From GCA-002727615 sp964442655 (GTDB lineage Bacteria > Pseudomonadota > Alphaproteobacteria > TMED109): a stretch of DNA of 64,000 nt. Shown here in pieces: positions 1-8,793 of this stretch. Each line of letters opens with the position of its first letter. The first letter of the stretch is position 1. The DNA lies in contig CAYTZM010000003.1 in NCBI GenBank assembly GCA_964442655.1, forward strand, positions 1 through 64,000, written 5' to 3'. Under the pieces are notes generated by a model. The model was not told the DNA's origin. It was given only the letters and a program-made list of their open reading frames with translations, and searched no databases. The translations under genes were made by a program, and so were the position numbers.

Positions 1-2436
1 AGGGCAGGAGGAAAACATAATGATTTAGAAAATGTTGGTTATACACCAAGACATCATACATTTTTTGAAATGTTAGGTAATTTTAGTTTCGGAGATTATT
101 TTAAGGAATCAGCTATAGATTATGCATGGAATTTAGTAACTAAAACATATGGACTTAAAAAAGAAGATTTATTAGTGACAGTATATGAAGAAGATGAAGA
201 AGCATATTCTATTTGGAAAAAAGTTTCTGGTTTGGAAGAGAAAAAAATAATTAAAATTAATACATCTGATAATTTTTGGTCTATGGGAGATACAGGCCCA
301 TGTGGACCTTGTTCGGAAATATTTTATGATCATGGTTCGCATTTAAAAGGAGGTGTGCCTGGAAGTAAAGATCAAGATGGAGATAGGTATATAGAAATAT
401 GGAATTTAGTTTTTATGCAATTTGAAATGTTGAATGATGGTACTAGAGTTAATTTACCTAAACCTTCTATTGATACGGGTATGGGGTTAGAAAGGATGGC
501 TGCTATACTACAAGGGGTAAATAATAATTATGATATAGATTTATTTAAAACTTTAATAAATGATTCTGTAGAATTATCAGGGGTAGAGGCATCTCCGGAT
601 AAATTAGTTTCACATAGGGTTATTTCAGATCATTTGAGAGCATCTGCTTTTCTGATTGCAGATGGTGTATTACCTTCTAATGAAGGTAGAGGTTATGTTT
701 TAAGAAGAATTATGAGAAGAGCCATGAGACATGTTCATAAATTAGGTATTAAAGATATTCATATGTATAGATTAGTAAAAAGTTTACAAAAATCAATGGG
801 AGATTTTTTTGTTGAGTTAAGTAGAGCACAATCTTTAATTGAAAAGACGTTAAGGGATGAAGAAGAAAAATTTAGAGAAACTTTGGAAAGAGGAATGGGT
901 CTTTTAAATAAATCTTTAGAAAATTTAAAAAATAATCAAGTGTTATCAGGTGAAATAGCATTTAAGTTATATGATACATATGGTTTTCCTTTAGATTTAA
1001 CAGCCGACATATTAAGGGGGCATGGAAGAGATGTTGATTATAAAGGTTTTGAAGAAAACATGTTAAAGCAAAAAGAAGGGGCACGTAAAGCTTGGAGCGG
1101 TTCTGGAGAAAAAGAAACTGATGCTATATGGATGAAATTGAAAGATCAACAAAAAACGGTAGATTTTATTGGATATGAAAAAATTTCAGATCAAATTAAG
1201 ATAACTAGTATTGTTAAAAATAATATAGAAATAGAAAAAGCTAATTTAGATGAAGATATTTACGTTTTGACAGATAAAACACCTTTTTATGGTGAGTCAG
1301 GTGGCCAACAGGGTGATCATGGTATTTTTGAATGGAAAAATGGTTCTGCCAAAGTGATAAACACTATAAAGATAGATGATTTAATTATTCATGAAATTAA
1401 AATAATTAAAGGTATATTGAAAGTAAATGATAGTGTTACTGCTTTAATAGATATAAAGAGAAGAAATGCTCTTAAAATTCATCATAGTGCAACTCATTTA
1501 TTACATGAATCTTTAAGAAGACATTTGGGAGATCATGTTAGTCAAAAAGGTAGTTTAGTAGCTCCAGATAAATTAAGATTTGATATTAGTCATAATAAGC
1601 CAATAAAAAAAGAAGTATTAAATTTGGTTGAAAAAGAAATAAATAATCAAATAAGAGAAAATTATAATGTATCAACATCATTAATGGATATTAAAAAAGC
1701 ACAAAATTTAGGTGCTCTAGCGTTATTTGGCGAAAAATATGGAGATAATGTAAGAGTTGTTAGTATGGGTGTTAAAAAAATTAAAGCATATTCTACAGAA
1801 TTATGTGGAGGAACACATGTGAATCAGTTAGGAGAGATTGGTACATTTAAAATTATTTCTGAATCTTCTTTAGGATCTGGAGTAAGAAGAATTGAAGCTG
1901 TAGCTGGAGACGCAGCTGTTGAATATTCGCAATTAGAAAGTAACATTCTAGAAAAATTAAGTTTAGAGTTAAAAGTTACTAATAATAAGATTCTTGATAG
2001 GATTAATATTTTAATGATGGATAAAAGAAATTTAGAGAAAAAGCTCGTTGATCTTAATAAAAATATTAATGTATCAAGTATCTCAAATAAAAATTCTGAA
2101 TATAAGGATATTAATGGAGTGAAAATAATAACTAAAATATTTCATGATACGCCTTCTAAGGAATTAAAAGGATTGATAGATTCTTTTAAGGTAGAAATAA
2201 AGGAAGGTATAGTAGTATTAATCAATATAACAAATAAGAAAGCCTCTTTAGTAGTAGGCATTACTAATGGATTAATTAATAATTATAGCGCTATAGATCT
2301 AACTAAAGTTGGGGTGTCAGTTTTAGGAGGACAAGGAGGTGGAGGAAGACCAGATTTAGCACAAGGAGGAGGCCCAAATTATCTAAAAGCAGAGGATGCA
2401 ATAAATAAAATTGTAGATAAAGTTAAGGATAGTTAG
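1..2436 (+). CDS. alaS: Alanyl-tRNA synthetase, 5'-truncated by the window edge
   Basis: Class II aminoacyl-tRNA synthetase charging tRNA-Ala in the cytoplasm. The frame is open from base 1 and reads RAGGKHNDLENVG then HHTFFEMLGNFSFGDYF, the highly conserved aminoacylation core. About 60-70 N-terminal residues therefore lie outside the window, and the first in-window ATG (position 70) is not the start. The editing domain carries its zinc ligands at local residues H495, H499 (HSATH) and C602, H606 (CGGTH). The C-terminal C-Ala domain ends in a glycine-rich GGQGGGGRPDLAQGGG segment. The 811 residues present plus the missing part match the usual ~880. The gene converges on icd with a 4-base overlap of stop codons. 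Confidence 0.97.
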   Translation, partial: RAGGKHNDLENVGYTPRHHTFFEMLGNFSFGDYFKESAIDYAWNLVTKTYGLKKEDLLVTVYEEDEEAYSIWKKVSGLEEKKIIKINTSDNFWSMGDTGPCGPCSEIFYDHGSHLKGGVPGSKDQDGDRYIEIWNLVFMQFEMLNDGTRVNLPKPSIDTGMGLERMAAILQGVNNNYDIDLFKTLINDSVELSGVEASPDKLVSHRVISDHLRASAFLIADGVLPSNEGRGYVLRRIMRRAMRHVHKLGIKDIHMYRLVKSLQKSMGDFFVELSRAQSLIEKTLRDEEEKFRETLERGMGLLNKSLENLKNNQVLSGEIAFKLYDTYGFPLDLTADILRGHGRDVDYKGFEENMLKQKEGARKAWSGSGEKETDAIWMKLKDQQKTVDFIGYEKISDQIKITSIVKNNIEIEKANLDEDIYVLTDKTPFYGESGGQQGDHGIFEWKNGSAKVINTIKIDDLIIHEIKIIKGILKVNDSVTALIDIKRRNALKIHHSATHLLHESLRRHLGDHVSQKGSLVAPDKLRFDISHNKPIKKEVLNLVEKEINNQIRENYNVSTSLMDIKKAQNLGALALFGEKYGDNVRVVSMGVKKIKAYSTELCGGTHVNQLGEIGTFKIISESSLGSGVRRIEAVAGDAAVEYSQLESNILEKLSLELKVTNNKILDRINILMMDKRNLEKKLVDLNKNINVSSISNKNSEYKDINGVKIITKIFHDTPSKELKGLIDSFKVEIKEGIVVLINITNKKASLVVGITNGLINNYSAIDLTKVGVSVLGGQGGGGRPDLAQGGGPNYLKAEDAINKIVDKVKDS

Positions 2437-3647
2437 TTAATAGATTTTTTTAAATTACTATCAATTTCATTTAAAAATTCTATAGTTTCCATCCATTCTT
2501 TATTATTTCCTACTAAAAGAGCTAGATCTTTTGTCATTTTCCCATTTTCAATAGTACTAATACAGACTGACTCTAATTTTTCTGCAAATTTTTGTAAGTT
2601 TTCTGTTTTATCAAATTTTCCTCTATACCAAAGACCTCTTGTCCATGCAAATATTGAAGCTATAGGATTAGTAGAAGTTGCCTCTCCTTTTTGATAAGCT
2701 CTATAATGTCTGGTGACTGTACCATGTGCTGCTTCGGCTTCAATAGTTTTGCCGTCGGGTGTCATTAAAACTGAAGTCATTAAACCTAGAGATCCAAATC
2801 CTTGTGCTATCACGTCAGATTGGACATCTCCATCATAATTTTTACACGCCCAAACAAATCCCCCTTCCCATTTGATAGAAGCAGCAACCATATCGTCTAT
2901 AAGTCTATGTTCATAATTTATTCCTTTAGATTCAAATTTATCTTTAAATTCTTTATCAAATATTTCTTGGAAAATATCTTTAAAACGACCATCATAAGCT
3001 TTTAATATTGTATTTTTTGTGGAAAGATATACTGGCCATCTTAGATTAAGTCCATAATTAAAACATGCTCTTGCAAAGCCTTTAATTGATTCATCTAAAT
3101 TGAACATGCTCATAGCTATCCCAGGTCCTTCATACTCGTTAACTTCGTATTCTTTTGCTTCTTCTCCATTCTTTGGAACAAATTTCATTATTAATTTTCC
3201 TGGGCCAGGGATTAGAAAATCAGTTGCTCTATATTGATCTCCATAGGCATGTCTTCCTATGACAATGGGTTTAGTCCAGCCCGGTATATATTTAGGAATG
3301 TTATTGCAAATTATAGGTTGTCTAAATACTGTTCCATCAAGAATATTTCTTATAGTGCCGTTTGGTGAACGCCACATTTTTTTTAAATTAAATTCTTCAA
3401 CTCTTTGTTCGTCTGGAGTGATGGTTGCACATTTAACACCCACCCCATATTTTTTAATTGCATTAGCTGCATCTAATGTGATTTTGTCGTCAGTTTTATC
3501 TCTGTTTTCTATGCTTAGGTCATAGTATAATATTTCTAAATCTAAATAAGGTTTTATTAGTTTTTCTCTAATTAACTCCCATATAATTCGAGCCATTTCA
3601 TCACCATCTATTTCTACTATGGGTGCTTTTACCTTAATTTTTTTCAT
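2433..3647 (-). CDS. icd: NADP-dependent isocitrate dehydrogenase
   Basis: Oxidative decarboxylation of isocitrate to 2-oxoglutarate in the TCA cycle. At 404 residues it belongs to the short eukaryote/alphaproteobacteria-like IDH subfamily, not the E. coli Icd type. Visible signatures are the N-terminal VEIDGDEMARI, the substrate loop RSPNGTIRN, GRHAYGDQYRA, and the EAAHGTVTRHYR nucleotide-binding segment with TSTNPIASIFAW. The ATG at 3647 follows a strong GAGGAG Shine-Dalgarno. A candidate promoter and a perfect palindrome lie just upstream. The gene is monocistronic, convergent with alaS and downstream of a LOG-family gene on the same strand. Confidence 0.97.
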   Translation of the reverse strand: MKKIKVKAPIVEIDGDEMARIIWELIREKLIKPYLDLEILYYDLSIENRDKTDDKITLDAANAIKKYGVGVKCATITPDEQRVEEFNLKKMWRSPNGTIRNILDGTVFRQPIICNNIPKYIPGWTKPIVIGRHAYGDQYRATDFLIPGPGKLIMKFVPKNGEEAKEYEVNEYEGPGIAMSMFNLDESIKGFARACFNYGLNLRWPVYLSTKNTILKAYDGRFKDIFQEIFDKEFKDKFESKGINYEHRLIDDMVAASIKWEGGFVWACKNYDGDVQSDVIAQGFGSLGLMTSVLMTPDGKTIEAEAAHGTVTRHYRAYQKGEATSTNPIASIFAWTRGLWYRGKFDKTENLQKFAEKLESVCISTIENGKMTKDLALLVGNNKEWMETIEFLNEIDSNLKKSIN

Positions 3648-3666
3648 TACTTCTCCTCATTAATTG

Positions 3667-3682
3667 CTATGATTAATCATAG
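3667..3682. promoter_or_regulatory. Perfect 16-bp palindrome upstream of icd
   Basis: The sequence CTATGATTAATCATAG is a perfect palindrome 19 bases upstream of the icd start codon, just downstream of the candidate -10 element. It could be an operator at the transcription start or an mRNA hairpin in the leader. No regulator can be named from the sequence. Confidence 0.45.
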
Positions 3683-3690
3683 ATAATTGT

Positions 3691-3719
3691 TATATAATCT
3701 ATCTTTTTCATAAAGACAA
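3691..3719 (-). promoter_or_regulatory. Candidate sigma-70 promoter of icd
   Basis: On the minus strand TTGTCT (3719-3714) and TATATA (3696-3691) are separated by exactly 17 bases, followed by the 16-bp palindrome and the icd ribosome binding site. In such AT-rich DNA a match of this quality can arise by chance, so the call rests on spacing and position. Confidence 0.4.
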
Positions 3720-3723
3720 ATTG

Positions 3724-4284
3724 TTAAATAAAAGTTTTAATTTTATTTATTAAATCTTCTGGTTTATTAATCCAATGGATATTATTTAAATCCTTTTTAG
3801 ATAAAAACCCTTCTTTAGATATTTTATTTAAAAGATTTTTTAATGGCTGCCAATAATCTGTAATATTTATAATAATTATAGGTTTTTTAGTAATTTTAAG
3901 TTGATTGGAAGTCAATACATCAAACAATTCATCTAATGTTCCATAAGCACCTGGCAGAATTAGTAAGATGTCAGATTTTTGAATCATTAAATTTTTTCTT
4001 TTACTAATTGTTTCTTCTACTAATAAATTTTTAGTGTCATTTTGTCTTATATGTTTTAAATTGAGAGATTTAGGTATAATTCCAATAATTTTGCCATTAA
4101 ATTTGATTGCTGTTCTATATATTATGCCCATTAAACCAATTTTTCCACCTCCATAAATTATTGTAAATTCATGTTTGATGAGAATTTTTATTATAGTTTC
4201 AGTTTCTTTTTTATATATATCATTTTTACCAAATTTAGAACCGCAAAAAATTCCAATATTCTTTTTAAAATTAAAAGTTTTCAT
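3724..4284 (-). CDS. LOG family protein (TIGR00730, cytokinin riboside 5'-monophosphate phosphoribohydrolase-like)
   Basis: Rossmann-fold nucleoside-monophosphate N-glycosidase of the LOG/YvdD family, once annotated as lysine decarboxylase. The 186 residues carry GIFCGS near the N-terminus, the YGGGKIGLMG phosphate-binding loop, the R-K-x-x-M helix (SKRKNLM), and the catalytic loop PGAYGTLDE. The family consensus of that loop is PGGxGTxxE, so the second glycine is alanine here while the catalytic Glu is kept. Family members release ribose 5-phosphate from modified AMP; the physiological substrate in bacteria is generally unclear. It is transcribed divergently from the LysM protein gene. Confidence 0.85.
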   Translation of the reverse strand: MKTFNFKKNIGIFCGSKFGKNDIYKKETETIIKILIKHEFTIIYGGGKIGLMGIIYRTAIKFNGKIIGIIPKSLNLKHIRQNDTKNLLVEETISKRKNLMIQKSDILLILPGAYGTLDELFDVLTSNQLKITKKPIIIINITDYWQPLKNLLNKISKEGFLSKKDLNNIHWINKPEDLINKIKTFI

Positions 4285-4368
4285 AATAAGTTTTTATTTA
4301 TTTTAATAATTATAAAATTTAATATATTTATACATGTAAATAATTTATCATAAGTATGAATATAATGT

Positions 4369-5571
4369 ATGGATATAATAAAAGTTAGGAATTTTTTTTT
4401 GGAAAACAATACTAAACAATATTTGATGGGTATAGGCTTAGTAATATCAGCTGGCATTGTGTTATTCTTGATAATACAATATGTTCCTTTAGATCCTACT
4501 AAAAAGGAAGTAGTTCAAGTTGAAGAAAAAATTCATTATGAAAATGAGGATTTAAAATCTATTAATGAACCTTCGAATATTAAGGAAGATAAAGAACTAC
4601 AAGTAAAACAAAAATATGATGGCGAACCTACTTTTGATATAATAAATGTAGACGAACAAGGACAAGCTGTAATTGCTGGGAGAGCAGCTCCAAATTCTTT
4701 TGTAAAAATTTATAATGGAGACGTTTTGATAGGAGAGGTGCAGACTAATCAGTATGGAGAGTTTGTATTTATTGAAGATTTGTTACCTGGAAATTATGAG
4801 TTAAGTTTATTATCATCAAATGGAATTAAATCTTTAGATACAGTTTCAATTTTAGTTCCTGATAGTGTTGGTAGTTCAGAATCAGTAGTAGCTTTAAATG
4901 ACGAAATAGCTCCTAACAGTGTTGGTAACTCAGAACCAGTGGAAGTTTTAAATGATGAAATAGCTCCTGACAGCGTTGGTAACTCAGAACCAGTGGAAGT
5001 TTTAAATGACGAAATAGCTCTTGACAGTGTTGGTAACTCAGAACCAGTAGTAGTTTTAAATGATGAACAAGGACAAGTGAAAAAAGTTATACAAGGTGCA
5101 GCAGAAGCTTCATCAGAAGCCAAGGATTTAACTTTTGATGCTTTATCTTATTCAGAAGAAGGAACTTTAAATCTTTCAGGAAAAGCAAAACCTCAATCAA
5201 TAGTTGAGGCATATGTTGATGGGAAACTTGTAGGAAGTACAACAACAGGAGATGATGGGTTTTGGGTTATGAATTTAGAAAATCCAGTTAAGCCTGGAGA
5301 TTATATATTAAGATTTCATCAATTAGAAAATGATGAAGTTATTTCAAGTTTAGAAACACCTATTAGACAATCAGATTTATCAGAAGTTGACTTAAAAGAA
5401 CAAACTGTAGTTGTCCAACCTGGAAATAGTTTATGGAGAATTTCAAGAAGATTCTATGGTAGAGGAATTTTATATACAATAATTTTTAAGGCTAATAATG
5501 ATCAAATATTAAATCCACATTTAATTTATCCTGGACAAATATTTAAAGTGCCAGATTCAGAGTCAAATTAG
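4369..5571 (+). CDS. Membrane-anchored Ig-like/LysM protein with tandem repeats
   Basis: 400-residue envelope protein. One N-terminal transmembrane segment (about residues 19-39) is followed by an acidic linker and a first Ig-like/carboxypeptidase-regulatory-like domain (about 85-160, AVIAGRAAPNSFVKIY). Next come four 18-residue tandem repeats (164-235), a second Ig-like domain (about 255-330, NLSGKAKPQSIVEAYVDG) and a C-terminal LysM domain (about 345-395, VVVQPGNSLWRISRRFYGRG). LysM binds N-acetylglucosamine in peptidoglycan, so the protein probably bridges inner membrane and cell wall. Proteins of this build beside a LOG-family gene are familiar in alphaproteobacteria. No clear Shine-Dalgarno precedes the ATG. 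The gene ends 1 base before the end of pqqE, which runs the other way. Confidence 0.8.
   Translation: MDIIKVRNFFLENNTKQYLMGIGLVISAGIVLFLIIQYVPLDPTKKEVVQVEEKIHYENEDLKSINEPSNIKEDKELQVKQKYDGEPTFDIINVDEQGQAVIAGRAAPNSFVKIYNGDVLIGEVQTNQYGEFVFIEDLLPGNYELSLLSSNGIKSLDTVSILVPDSVGSSESVVALNDEIAPNSVGNSEPVEVLNDEIAPDSVGNSEPVEVLNDEIALDSVGNSEPVVVLNDEQGQVKKVIQGAAEASSEAKDLTFDALSYSEEGTLNLSGKAKPQSIVEAYVDGKLVGSTTTGDDGFWVMNLENPVKPGDYILRFHQLENDEVISSLETPIRQSDLSEVDLKEQTVVVQPGNSLWRISRRFYGRGILYTIIFKANNDQILNPHLIYPGQIFKVPDSESN
4858..5073 (+). repeat. Four tandem 54-bp in-frame repeats in the LysM protein gene
   Basis: Four consecutive 54-bp units begin at 4858, 4912, 4966 and 5020. Each encodes a variant of the 18-residue unit PNSVGNSEPVEVLNDEIA. 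Units 2 and 3 are nearly identical at DNA level, while units 1 and 4 have diverged at their outer edges. This is the pattern expected of slippage or unequal exchange. Confidence 0.9.
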
Positions 5572-5572
5572 A

Positions 5573-6769
5573 TTAATGTTTTGATGTCTTTCTTGAATTG
5601 TGCCCAATTCCTATAACATTTTTTTTAACTTTTATTTTTCTATATATAAATTCTGGTATTTCTTTTTGACCTACCTTAGATAAAGGCTCATCTAATACAT
5701 TTCTATAAGGAGAAAATTCACATGTTGGATCTGCAGCATTTTTGTCCCCTGTAAGGGCGAATGTTTGACATCGGCATCCGCCCCAATCAATTTCTTTTCT
5801 ATCACATGATTTACATGGTTCTGGCATCCATGAAGTGCCCCTAAATTTGTTAAAAGCTTCTGAGTTTTCCCATATCCATGAAAGAGCTTTGTCTTTTATA
5901 TTGTCAAATTTTAAAAAGGAGAGAGATTCAGCTGCATGACATGGTAATACTTTACCAGCTGGTGTAATATTAAGGAATTGTCTTCCCCAACCGCCCATGC
6001 ATGACTTGGGTCTTTTAGCATAATAATCTGGAACTACATAATCTATGGCTAAAATACCTTTTAGTTTTACTCTTGCTTCTTCTACTATTTCTGTTGCTTT
6101 ATCTAATTGTTCTTTTGTAGGTAAGAATGCGGTTTGATTCTTAAGGGCCCAACCATAATATTGTACCTGGGCTACTTCTAACCTTTCTGCATCAAGCTTA
6201 ACAGCTAAATCAATCATTTTATCAAGATTATGTAAATTTTGTCTATGCATAACAGCATTAATTGTTAATGGTAAACCTACTTTTCTAATTAATCCTGCTG
6301 TATGTATCTTTTTATCGTGTCCTTTAAACCCTGCTATTTTATTAGAGTTTTCTGGATCTGTATCTTGGATAGAGACTTGTACATGATCTAATCCACAATC
6401 ATATAATTTTTTTAGTCTATTTTCATTAATTAATACTCCTGATGTTATTAGATTAGTATAAAGGCCTATTGATGAAGCATGTTGCACTATTTCTTCTAAG
6501 TCTTTACGAGCAGTGGGTTCTCCTCCAGAAAAGTGTGCTTGTAAAATACCTATTTTTACAGCTTCACTTAGTGCTCTTTTCCATATTTCTGTATCTATTT
6601 CTTTGGATTTCATTTCAAGTTCAACAGGATTTGAACAATAAGGGCAAGATAAAGGACATCTATGAGTTAGTTCACAAAGTACTGCATAAGGAATTTGTAA
6701 TTTTTCTTTTCCAGGTATATGAGAATCAGATATATTTGATGGTTCTTCTTTTGTTTTTAATTCAGTCAT
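5573..6769 (-). CDS. pqqE: PQQ biosynthesis radical SAM protein PqqE
   Basis: Radical SAM enzyme that forms the carbon-carbon cross-link between the conserved Glu and Tyr of PqqA, the first step of PQQ synthesis, with PqqD as peptide chaperone. The SAM cluster motif is C38-x3-C42-x2-C45 (CELTHRCPLSCPYC). GGEP-type segment FSGGEPTARKDLEE follows. A C-terminal SPASM region has the cysteine-rich CKSCDRKEIDWGGCRCQ and a further Cys in DPTCEFSP for auxiliary iron-sulfur clusters. At 398 residues it is of normal length. The start overlaps the pqqD stop as ATGA, indicating translational coupling. It is the last gene of pqqABCDE. Confidence 0.97.
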   Translation of the reverse strand: MTELKTKEEPSNISDSHIPGKEKLQIPYAVLCELTHRCPLSCPYCSNPVELEMKSKEIDTEIWKRALSEAVKIGILQAHFSGGEPTARKDLEEIVQHASSIGLYTNLITSGVLINENRLKKLYDCGLDHVQVSIQDTDPENSNKIAGFKGHDKKIHTAGLIRKVGLPLTINAVMHRQNLHNLDKMIDLAVKLDAERLEVAQVQYYGWALKNQTAFLPTKEQLDKATEIVEEARVKLKGILAIDYVVPDYYAKRPKSCMGGWGRQFLNITPAGKVLPCHAAESLSFLKFDNIKDKALSWIWENSEAFNKFRGTSWMPEPCKSCDRKEIDWGGCRCQTFALTGDKNAADPTCEFSPYRNVLDEPLSKVGQKEIPEFIYRKIKVKKNVIGIGHNSRKTSKH

Positions 6770-7056
6770 ATTACTATAAACCCTTTATCTGCAAGTGATT
6801 GAAGCATTGCTAATACATCTTTTGAGATTACATCTCTAGGTGCTCCGTTAAATTTTTCAGTTAATTCATTAATTATTATTTCTATAGAAAATTCTCCGTT
6901 TACTAATTGAATTATTTCTGCAGCTATTTCATCTAATTCAAATACTCTTTCTGGTGCATTAATTATCCATTTTTTTCTTGGTTCATCATATCTTAATTTA
7001 GCATGCCGAGGTAATTTTGGAATATGTTCTTCATTTAGGGTTAATAAATCCGTCAT
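6766..7056 (-). CDS. pqqD: PQQ biosynthesis peptide chaperone PqqD
   Basis: A 96-residue RiPP recognition element that binds PqqA and presents it to PqqE. Typical PqqD features are HAKLRYDEPRKKWIINAPERV followed by a winged-helix-like region with EIAAEIIQLVNGEFS and a C-terminal DVLAMLQSLADKGFI. It lies 10 bases after pqqC and overlaps pqqE by 4 bases. Confidence 0.95.
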   Translation of the reverse strand: MTDLLTLNEEHIPKLPRHAKLRYDEPRKKWIINAPERVFELDEIAAEIIQLVNGEFSIEIIINELTEKFNGAPRDVISKDVLAMLQSLADKGFIVI

Positions 7057-7066
7057 AATTCAGCCT

Positions 7067-7861
7067 TTATTTGTTTTTATAATCTTTTGGCACAAATGTT
7101 CCTGGTGGAATATACCCTGGTTCTACATATGCGTAATATAATGCATCTAATTGTGCCCAAAGTACTTCAGTTTTGAATTTGACTGCACCTAAAACTGCTT
7201 CTTGATCTGCTCTAGTTATAGCATTATTTATTACCCATTCTCGTCCAAATTCAACATCTTTTCTCGCTTGGCCAATTCTTTTCTTGAAATAAGCTAAAGC
7301 ATAATCGTCTGCCCATTCATAATGTTTAGATAATCCTGCAATTCTTTCTTTATGTATTGCAGGAGCATAGATTTCAGTTAATGAGGAAGCAATAGCTTCT
7401 AATAGCGATTTTTCTTCAACAAAATCGACATAGGCATCAACTGCAAATCTGGTAGCAGGTAATAAACCTTTACAGGATTTAACATAATCAATATCTAATT
7501 TTAGTCTTTCACAGAGTTGTAGATATCTTGCTATACCTCCACTACCATCAATATCACCTTCATGGTCAATTACTCTTGACCTCCATTCTAGTCTGAGGTC
7601 TACATCATTAATCCTTGCCATTAATGTTAAATCTTTTCTAGGTATACACCATTGGTAGTAAAATCTATTTAATGCCCATGCTTGGACTTGTTGAAAAGAT
7701 AACTGTCCTGAGTGTAGTAATTTGTGAAATGGATGCAAACTATGGTATCTTTCTTTTCCTAATTGAGTTAAGGCATCTATAAATTCTTCTCGATTCATAG
7801 GGTTTTGTTTATTAATATCGCTATTATGTGTTCCAGGATAAAAAGGTGCGGGCATAATCAT
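7067..7861 (-). CDS. pqqC: Pyrroloquinoline-quinone synthase PqqC
   Basis: Cofactorless oxidase catalysing the last step of PQQ synthesis: ring closure and eight-electron oxidation of AHQQ. The heme-oxygenase-like all-helical fold is recognisable from FHKLLHSGQLSFQQVQAWA, NRFYYQWCIPRKDL, the VIDHEGD segment and HYEWADDYALAYF. I place the start at 7861 (MIMPAPFY), giving 264 residues close to the family norm. This ATG overlaps the pqqB stop as ATGA and has GGAG upstream. An in-frame ATG at 7897 would add 12 residues and a 40-base overlap and is less likely. Confidence 0.96.
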   Translation of the reverse strand: MIMPAPFYPGTHNSDINKQNPMNREEFIDALTQLGKERYHSLHPFHKLLHSGQLSFQQVQAWALNRFYYQWCIPRKDLTLMARINDVDLRLEWRSRVIDHEGDIDGSGGIARYLQLCERLKLDIDYVKSCKGLLPATRFAVDAYVDFVEEKSLLEAIASSLTEIYAPAIHKERIAGLSKHYEWADDYALAYFKKRIGQARKDVEFGREWVINNAITRADQEAVLGAVKFKTEVLWAQLDALYYAYVEPGYIPPGTFVPKDYKNK

Positions 7862-8793
7862 ATCTTTATCTCCATAGTGTCGTGAGAAATTTCCCATCCA
7901 GCTTTATTAGCAATTTTTCTTTCATTAGAATTTTCTAATAACGCAGGATTTGTAGTATTTATATGAATAAAAATTTTTCTTTTTATATTTAATTTCTTGA
8001 AGGCTTCAATTGATCCATCTTTTCCTGACATGCTCATATGTCCCATACGTTGGCCTGTTTTAATACCAACATTATCTTTAATCATTTCATCGTCAGTCCA
8101 TAAAGTGCCATCAAATAAAATAAGATTAGAATTAGAAACTTTTTCTTTAAGCCAATCAGGCATACTTGCACATCCTGGTATATAAAAAAATTCTGTATTA
8201 TTTTCTGGACCTTTAACTTCGAGAGCTATAGTGTCTTCTTCAACAGAACCAAAATTATCTCCTTTAGATTCATCTTCTAGCCATAATGCTACTTTTCCAG
8301 GTACAGCAAAAGGTGTAACCGTTATACCGCTTTCAGTATTGTCAGTATATTTTAAACGTAATTCTTCATTTAATTTTATAGGGTTTCTCTTTACAAATTT
8401 AGGGTTTAGCACATTAAACATACTGTTTTTTTCTAATACTCCTAGTACTCTTTCAGTGCCATATAAATTAAAACTTTGTGATTCTCTTAAATTTATTAGA
8501 CCGGCTGTATGATCTACATCAGCATTAGTAAGTAAAACTCCCATAATAGGACTATATCTAAGAGGATGTTTTTCTGATGGCATTAATTCAGGATTATTCC
8601 ATAATTGTTGTCTTAAATCAGGTGAAGCATTAAAAATAAACCATTTTTTTTTATCAAGACTTACAGCAATAGAAGATTGCGTTCTTGCGATAGCTTCAGG
8701 ACTTTTTTGTCTAGCTAATCTACTATTTGGATGATTACAATTCCATTGAGGATAACCCCCACCAGCTGCTGCACCGAGCACTCGAATATACAT
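7858..8793 (-). CDS. pqqB: PQQ biosynthesis protein PqqB
   Basis: Metallo-beta-lactamase-fold protein; in characterised systems PqqB hydroxylates the tyrosine-derived intermediate. The sequence starts MYIRVLGAAAGGGYPQWN, followed by ARTQSSIAVS, FNASPDLRQQL, the metal-site remnant TNADVDHTAGL, DGTLWTDDE and a C-terminal HINTTNPAL. The N-terminal CxCxxC of gammaproteobacterial PqqB is replaced by CNHPNS, as I recall is usual in alphaproteobacterial forms. The length of 311 residues is normal. The start codon shares its A with the stop of a 16-codon leader ORF (TAATG), suggesting coupling. The 3' end overlaps pqqC. Confidence 0.96.
   Translation of the reverse strand: MYIRVLGAAAGGGYPQWNCNHPNSRLARQKSPEAIARTQSSIAVSLDKKKWFIFNASPDLRQQLWNNPELMPSEKHPLRYSPIMGVLLTNADVDHTAGLINLRESQSFNLYGTERVLGVLEKNSMFNVLNPKFVKRNPIKLNEELRLKYTDNTESGITVTPFAVPGKVALWLEDESKGDNFGSVEEDTIALEVKGPENNTEFFYIPGCASMPDWLKEKVSNSNLILFDGTLWTDDEMIKDNVGIKTGQRMGHMSMSGKDGSIEAFKKLNIKRKIFIHINTTNPALLENSNERKIANKAGWEISHDTMEIKI

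Noticed and set aside
4794..5123. Long open frame antisense to the tandem repeats of the LysM gene
   Set aside because: It is the shadow of the repeats on the other strand, with no start signal and a repetitive, non-protein-like translation.
8680..8790. Loss of the CxCxxC zinc motif in PqqB as a sign of inactivity
   Set aside because: Alphaproteobacterial PqqB proteins, as I recall them, also lack these cysteines, and the rest of the fold and metal region is intact.
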